Part shown: positions 6,840 through 9,918 of the stretch, piece by piece
Layout of the letters: every line of letters begins with the position of its first letter
Position numbering within the stretch: position 1 is the first letter of the stretch
From: Neptuniibacter sp.
GTDB lineage: Bacteria > Pseudomonadota > Gammaproteobacteria > Pseudomonadales > Balneatricaceae
Assembly (NCBI GenBank): GCA_030149405.1
Contig: JASBRM010000241.1
Location: 1 to 9,918, forward strand
Direction: 5' to 3'
Length of the DNA stretch: 9,918 nucleotides
Position numbers and translations under genes: made by a program
The notes under the pieces: model-generated
Database searches by the model: none
Told to the model about the DNA's origin: nothing
The model's input: only the letters and a program-made list of their open reading frames with translations

Positions 6840-7574
6840 AGCAGCCGCCTGGCCTTCTTCAACTTCTACAAATTCGTTTTTGTCGCCAGCAGTCGCCTCT
6901 GCGCCTTCCAGGCAAGCATCAGCTACAGACTTAACGTAAATCTGAATTGCACGCAGAGCATCGTCGTTACCTGGGATAACAACGTCAACGCCGTCTGGGT
7001 TGCTGTTAGTATCAACAACACCGATAACAGGGATACCCAGCTTGTTTGCTTCGTTTACAGCGATACGCTCATGATCAACATCGATTACGAACAGAGCATC
7101 TGGCAGACCGCCCATCTCTTTGATACCACCGATAGAACGCTCAAGCTTTTCCATCTCACGCTGACGCATCAGAGCTTCTTTCTTAGTCAGCTTTTCAAAC
7201 GTACCGTCTGAACTCTGAGTTTCCAGATCACGCAGACGACGGATAGACTGACGAATAGTCTTGTAGTTAGTCAGCATACCACCCAACCAACGGTGGTTTA
7301 CGTACGGCATACCTGCACGAGCAGCTTCTTCTTTAACGATCTTGCTAGCAGCACGCTTAGTACCAACAAACAAAACTTTGTTTTTGTTTGCAGCCATGTT
7401 CTGGATGTTATCCAGCGCACCATTCAGTGCTGGCAGAGTGTGCTCAAGGTTGATGATATGAATCTTGTTACGAGCACCGAAAATGAATTTAGACATTTTC
7501 GGGTTCCAGTAACGAGTCTGGTGACCGAAGTGAACGCCTGCTTTCAGCAGGTCACGCATAGTAATTTTAGCCAT
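6834..7574 (-). CDS. rpsB: 30S ribosomal protein S2
   Basis: S2 is a late-assembling 30S protein that helps anchor S1 on the ribosome. The 246-residue protein begins [19 protein letters not shown] and continues [17 protein letters not shown], a highly conserved stretch; other landmarks are [51 protein letters not shown] and [11 protein letters not shown]. The C terminus is a variable acidic, alanine-rich tail. The frame is open 34 codons further upstream, but the chosen ATG gives the conserved N terminus, has AGGA 6 bases before it, and leaves the upstream sequence as a structured leader. It is the first gene of the minus-strand cluster and is divergent from map, as in E. coli. Confidence 0.98.
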   Translation of the reverse strand: MAKITMRDLLKAGVHFGHQTRYWNPKMSKFIFGARNKIHIINLEHTLPALNGALDNIQNMAANKNKVLFVGTKRAASKIVKEEAARAGMPYVNHRWLGGMLTNYKTIRQSIRRLRDLETQSSDGTFEKLTKKEALMRQREMEKLERSIGGIKEMGGLPDALFVIDVDHERIAVNEANKLGIPVIGVVDTNSNPDGVDVVIPGNDDALRAIQIYVKSVADACLEGAEATAGDKNEFVEVEEGQAAAE

Positions 7575-7689
7575 TTTATTTCCTAAAATTGGGTTAGACC
7601 TCCACGTACCCCAATGTTCAACCCGAAGGCACCCTGAACACCGTGTCGATACGTGTGTGATATTTCGATTTAGCACCTAGCAAATCGAG
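7575..7689 (-). promoter_or_regulatory. Structured rpsB mRNA leader, likely S2 autoregulatory region
   Basis: The predicted leader of about 115 bases holds several pairings. Hairpin 1 is TCGATTT/AAATCGA (7688-7682 with 7671-7665). A nested element follows: outer CACGTA/TACGTG (7655-7650 with 7608-7603), inner TGTTCA/TGAACA (7640-7635 with 7620-7615), and at the tip CC-UUCG-GG, a very stable tetraloop. ATTGGG (7615-7610) can also pair with CCCAAT (7593-7588), 3 bases before the AGGA ribosome binding site, which would make a pseudoknot with the outer stem. Translational feedback by S2 on the rpsB leader is established in E. coli; that this leader does the same is inferred. Confidence 0.6.
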
Positions 7690-7695
7690 CGCGGA

Positions 7696-7724
7696 TTTAT
7701 ACCATAAGAGCAAAAAAATTAAAA
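7696..7724 (-). promoter_or_regulatory. rpsB promoter with extended -10
   Basis: The minus strand has TGG-TATAAA (7704-7696), an extended -10 whose hexamer matches the consensus at five of six positions. At 17 bases spacing the -35 position is TTTTAA (7724-7719), a weak match. A GC-rich discriminator, CCGCGC, follows just before the expected start near 7689, as seen in promoters turned down by ppGpp and DksA. Position and strength suit a ribosomal protein operon. Confidence 0.65.
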
Positions 7725-7740
7725 GCTCAATTCCGAATGT

Positions 7741-7769
7741 TTCTCTTCAGATCACATGATTGATACAAT
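7741..7769 (+). promoter_or_regulatory. Candidate map promoter with extended -10
   Basis: TGA-TACAAT at 7761-7769 is an extended -10 with five of six matches to TATAAT. The -35 position (TTCTCT, 7741-7746) is poor, which an extended -10 can tolerate. The start would be near 7776, giving a leader of about 45 bases before the map ATG. It points away from the rpsB promoter, with which it shares the intergenic region. Confidence 0.45.
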
Positions 7770-7820
7770 TCCCCTCAAATTACAAACACCCATGCTTAAT
7801 AAAGGGCATCACGACAGTTT

Positions 7821-8591
7821 ATGAGTATCAAAATCAAGACCCCGGATGAAATCGAAAAAATGCGCGAAGCTGGCCGACTTGCGGCAGAAGTCCTCGGCAT
7901 GATCGAGCCCCATGTTAAACCGGGTGTAACGACAAACGAGCTAAACCAGATTTGCCATGACTATATTGTTAATGAGCAGGATGCGATCCCTGCCCCTCTG
8001 AACTATCACGGCTTTCCTAAGTCCATCTGCACCTCTGTAAACCATGTAGTTTGCCACGGCATACCCAATGATAAAAAGCTAAAAGATGGCGATATTATCA
8101 ATATCGATATTACTGTCATCAAAGATGGTTACCATGGCGATACCAGTAAGATGTTTTTCGTAGGCAAAGAGCTACCTCATGCCCGCCGCTTGGTTGATAT
8201 CACTCAAGAGTGCATGTACAAGGGAATCCGTTTGGTAAAACCTGGCGTAAAACTGGGTGATATTGGTCATGCGATACAAACCTACGCTGAGCAGAATCAT
8301 TACTCTGTCGTCCGTGAATATTGCGGGCACGGTATTGGAGCTGAATTCCATGAGGAGCCTCAGGTACTGCACTATGGTAAGCCAGATACAGGGGAAACTC
8401 TGGAAGAAGGCATGACCCTCACGATTGAGCCTATGATCAATGCAGGCAAACGTCAGGTTAAACTGTCTAAGAAAGATGGCTGGACTGTAGAAACAACTGA
8501 CCGCCGCCTTTCCGCACAATGGGAACACACTATTCTCGTCACAGCGGATGGATACGAAATTTTAACGCTACGTCCGGACGACAGCATCTAA
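7821..8591 (+). CDS. map: Methionine aminopeptidase, type I
   Basis: MAP removes the initiator methionine from nascent proteins whose second residue is small; it is a cytoplasmic di-metal hydrolase of the pita-bread fold. The 256-residue protein is a bacterial type I enzyme without N-terminal extension. The five metal ligands are all present: D96, D107, H170, E203 and E235; the substrate-site histidines H79 and H177 are also conserved. Landmarks are NHVVCHGIPN, INIDITVIKDGYHGDT, EYCGHGIGAEFHEEP, LTIEPMIN and the final AQWEHTILVT. The ribosome binding site is weak: the nearest purine run (AGGG) is about 14 bases away. map divergent from rpsB and followed by glnD is the usual gammaproteobacterial arrangement. 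Confidence 0.98.
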   Translation: MSIKIKTPDEIEKMREAGRLAAEVLGMIEPHVKPGVTTNELNQICHDYIVNEQDAIPAPLNYHGFPKSICTSVNHVVCHGIPNDKKLKDGDIINIDITVIKDGYHGDTSKMFFVGKELPHARRLVDITQECMYKGIRLVKPGVKLGDIGHAIQTYAEQNHYSVVREYCGHGIGAEFHEEPQVLHYGKPDTGETLEEGMTLTIEPMINAGKRQVKLSKKDGWTVETTDRRLSAQWEHTILVTADGYEILTLRPDDSI

Positions 8592-8625
8592 ACTTCAGTT
8601 ATTGTCAGTAAGAGCAACAAATCAG

Positions 8626-9918
8626 ATGTCGACTACACTGCACGAGCTTCTCGCGGAAGAAGAAATCATTAATATTTCCAAGTTTCGCAAAAGTCTCGCG
8701 GAAGCTGCTTCCCCTGTACCTGTATATAAAGAAGCACTAGGCAAGATCAACCAATGCCTGGACGAACGATTCAGGAATGGCGAGGACATTCGCAAGCTAG
8801 TCTATGGTCGCGCATGGGAAATTGACCGCATACTGGACATCGCCTGGAATGAATATGACTGGCCTGCCGATAAGGTTGCTCTGGTTGCTGTAGGCGGCTA
8901 TGGTCGTGGCGAACTTCATCCTCGTTCTGACATAGACTTGCTGATTTTGTTGGCTGATGATGTTGATCCCGAACAGCATCATGATGCTATCAGCGGTTTT
9001 CTGACCCTATTATGGGACATGAATCTTGATGTAGGCTCAAGCGTTCGGACAATGAAAGAATGCTTCAACGAAGCTCAAAGCGATGTCACTATTGCTACCA
9101 ACCTGATCGAATCACGCACCCTATCAGGGAACGAAAACCTGCATACAGAAATGTATGATCGCGTCACTTCAGAGGGTGCCTGGACGGACAAAGAGTTTTT
9201 CCTGGCAAAATTGAAAGAACAGAAAAGCCGCCACGAGAAAACCAACAACACTGAATACAACCTTGAACCAAATCTCAAAAATTCCCCGGGCGGGCTCCGC
9301 GACCTTCAAACCATTGGCTGGGTAGCTAAACGTCATTTTGGTTCAACTTATATCCGCGATCTTGTTGAAGATGGTTTTTTGACCGAAAGTGAACTGGACA
9401 TTCTGAATAAGGGCGAACTCTATCTATGGTCTGTCCGCTATGCCCTTCACCTAGTATGTAACCGCAAAGAAGATCGATTGCTTTTTGACCATCAGAGATC
9501 TCTAGCAGAACTATTTGGCTATAAGGATGAAGAAGGCAAACTCGCAGTAGAGCAATTCATGAGTAAGTACTATCGAATTGCTATAACCATGTCTGAATTT
9601 AATGACATGCTTCTACAACACTTCGATGAAGCAATCCTGCGGGCCGATGAAGAACAAGTAATCATCCCAATTAACAGCCGCTTCCAGATCCATAATGATT
9701 TTATCGAAGTCACTCATGATGAAATCTTCGAACACCACCCATTTGCCCTGATGGAACTGTTTGTAATTCTGGCACAAAACCAAAATATTAAGGGCGTACG
9801 CGCAACTACGATTCGATTGGTCAGAAACAACCGCCATAAAGTTGACGAAGAGTTCCGTAACGATATTAGAAACACCAGCCTGTTTATGGAGCTTATGCGC
9901 TCACCTGAAGGCATAACC
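8626..9918 (+). CDS. glnD: GlnD, PII uridylyltransferase/uridylyl-removing enzyme (3' part outside window)
   Basis: GlnD senses glutamine and adds UMP to, or removes it from, PII proteins (GlnB/GlnK), setting glutamine synthetase activity and nitrogen gene expression. The frame is open for 431 codons from the ATG to the right edge; full family members have about 850-900 residues, so about half is seen. The nucleotidyltransferase domain carries VGGYGRGELHPRSDIDLL, with G90-G91 and the metal-binding D102 and D104. The conserved NLKNSPGGLRDLQTIGW lies near residue 221. The HD domain and the two ACT domains expected downstream are outside the window. It begins 34 bases after the map stop without its own obvious promoter or strong ribosome binding site, so it is probably co-transcribed with map. 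Confidence 0.96.
   Translation, partial: MSTTLHELLAEEEIINISKFRKSLAEAASPVPVYKEALGKINQCLDERFRNGEDIRKLVYGRAWEIDRILDIAWNEYDWPADKVALVAVGGYGRGELHPRSDIDLLILLADDVDPEQHHDAISGFLTLLWDMNLDVGSSVRTMKECFNEAQSDVTIATNLIESRTLSGNENLHTEMYDRVTSEGAWTDKEFFLAKLKEQKSRHEKTNNTEYNLEPNLKNSPGGLRDLQTIGWVAKRHFGSTYIRDLVEDGFLTESELDILNKGELYLWSVRYALHLVCNRKEDRLLFDHQRSLAELFGYKDEEGKLAVEQFMSKYYRIAITMSEFNDMLLQHFDEAILRADEEQVIIPINSRFQIHNDFIEVTHDEIFEHHPFALMELFVILAQNQNIKGVRATTIRLVRNNRHKVDEEFRNDIRNTSLFMELMRSPEGIT

Noticed and set aside
7575..7676. In-frame upstream start giving S2 34 extra residues
   Set aside because: The extra sequence does not resemble S2, overlaps the leader hairpins, and the downstream ATG has a good AGGA and the conserved N terminus.
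7708..7728. GAGC/GCTC inverted repeat flanking an A/T-rich stretch upstream of rpsB
   Set aside because: Arms of only four bases around a 13-base AT-rich spacer are easily explained by chance; no operator can be supported.
8592..8625. The short map-glnD gap examined for a terminator or promoter
   Set aside because: No stem followed by T-run and no convincing promoter boxes were found; the genes are most simply one transcript.

Overview
The window is a conserved housekeeping locus of a gammaproteobacterium: the rpsB-tsf-pyrH-frr-uppS-cdsA-rseP-bamA cluster on the minus strand, facing away from map-glnD on the plus strand. Protein sequences and gene order point to a gammaproteobacterium of the Oceanospirillales/Pseudomonadales type (wording of proteins such as S2, EF-Ts and PyrH lies between Escherichia and Pseudomonas). 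I do not commit to a genus. No mobile element, tRNA, rRNA, CRISPR array or horizontally acquired block is visible, and no stretch over 300 bases lacks a gene.

Minus strand, in transcription order (right to left): rpsB (S2) with a structured leader and an extended -10 promoter; a stop-codon hairpin and a classic intrinsic terminator; tsf (EF-Ts); another hairpin and a possible pyrH promoter; pyrH (UMP kinase), overlapping frr (ribosome recycling factor) by 11 bases; a 9-bp hairpin touching the uppS ribosome binding site; uppS (undecaprenyl diphosphate synthase), overlapping cdsA (CDP-diglyceride synthase) by 8 bases; rseP (site-2 protease) 7 bases further; a hairpin over the rseP stop; then bamA (outer-membrane assembly), which runs off the left edge after 480 codons. 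Plus strand: map (methionine aminopeptidase), then glnD (PII uridylyltransferase), which runs off the right edge after 431 codons.

The genes link translation (S2, EF-Ts, RRF, methionine removal) with pyrimidine nucleotide supply (UMP kinase) and envelope building (undecaprenyl carrier, phospholipid precursor, sigma-E signalling protease, Bam complex).

The most notable point is an absence. dxr (ispC), normally found in this cluster either between frr and uppS (Escherichia order) or between cdsA and rseP (Pseudomonas order), is in neither place. The second theme is RNA structure: four of the gene junctions on the minus strand carry clear hairpins, two of them over stop codons, and the rpsB leader can form a nested fold with a possible pseudoknot. 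I saw no evidence for an undescribed multi-gene system.
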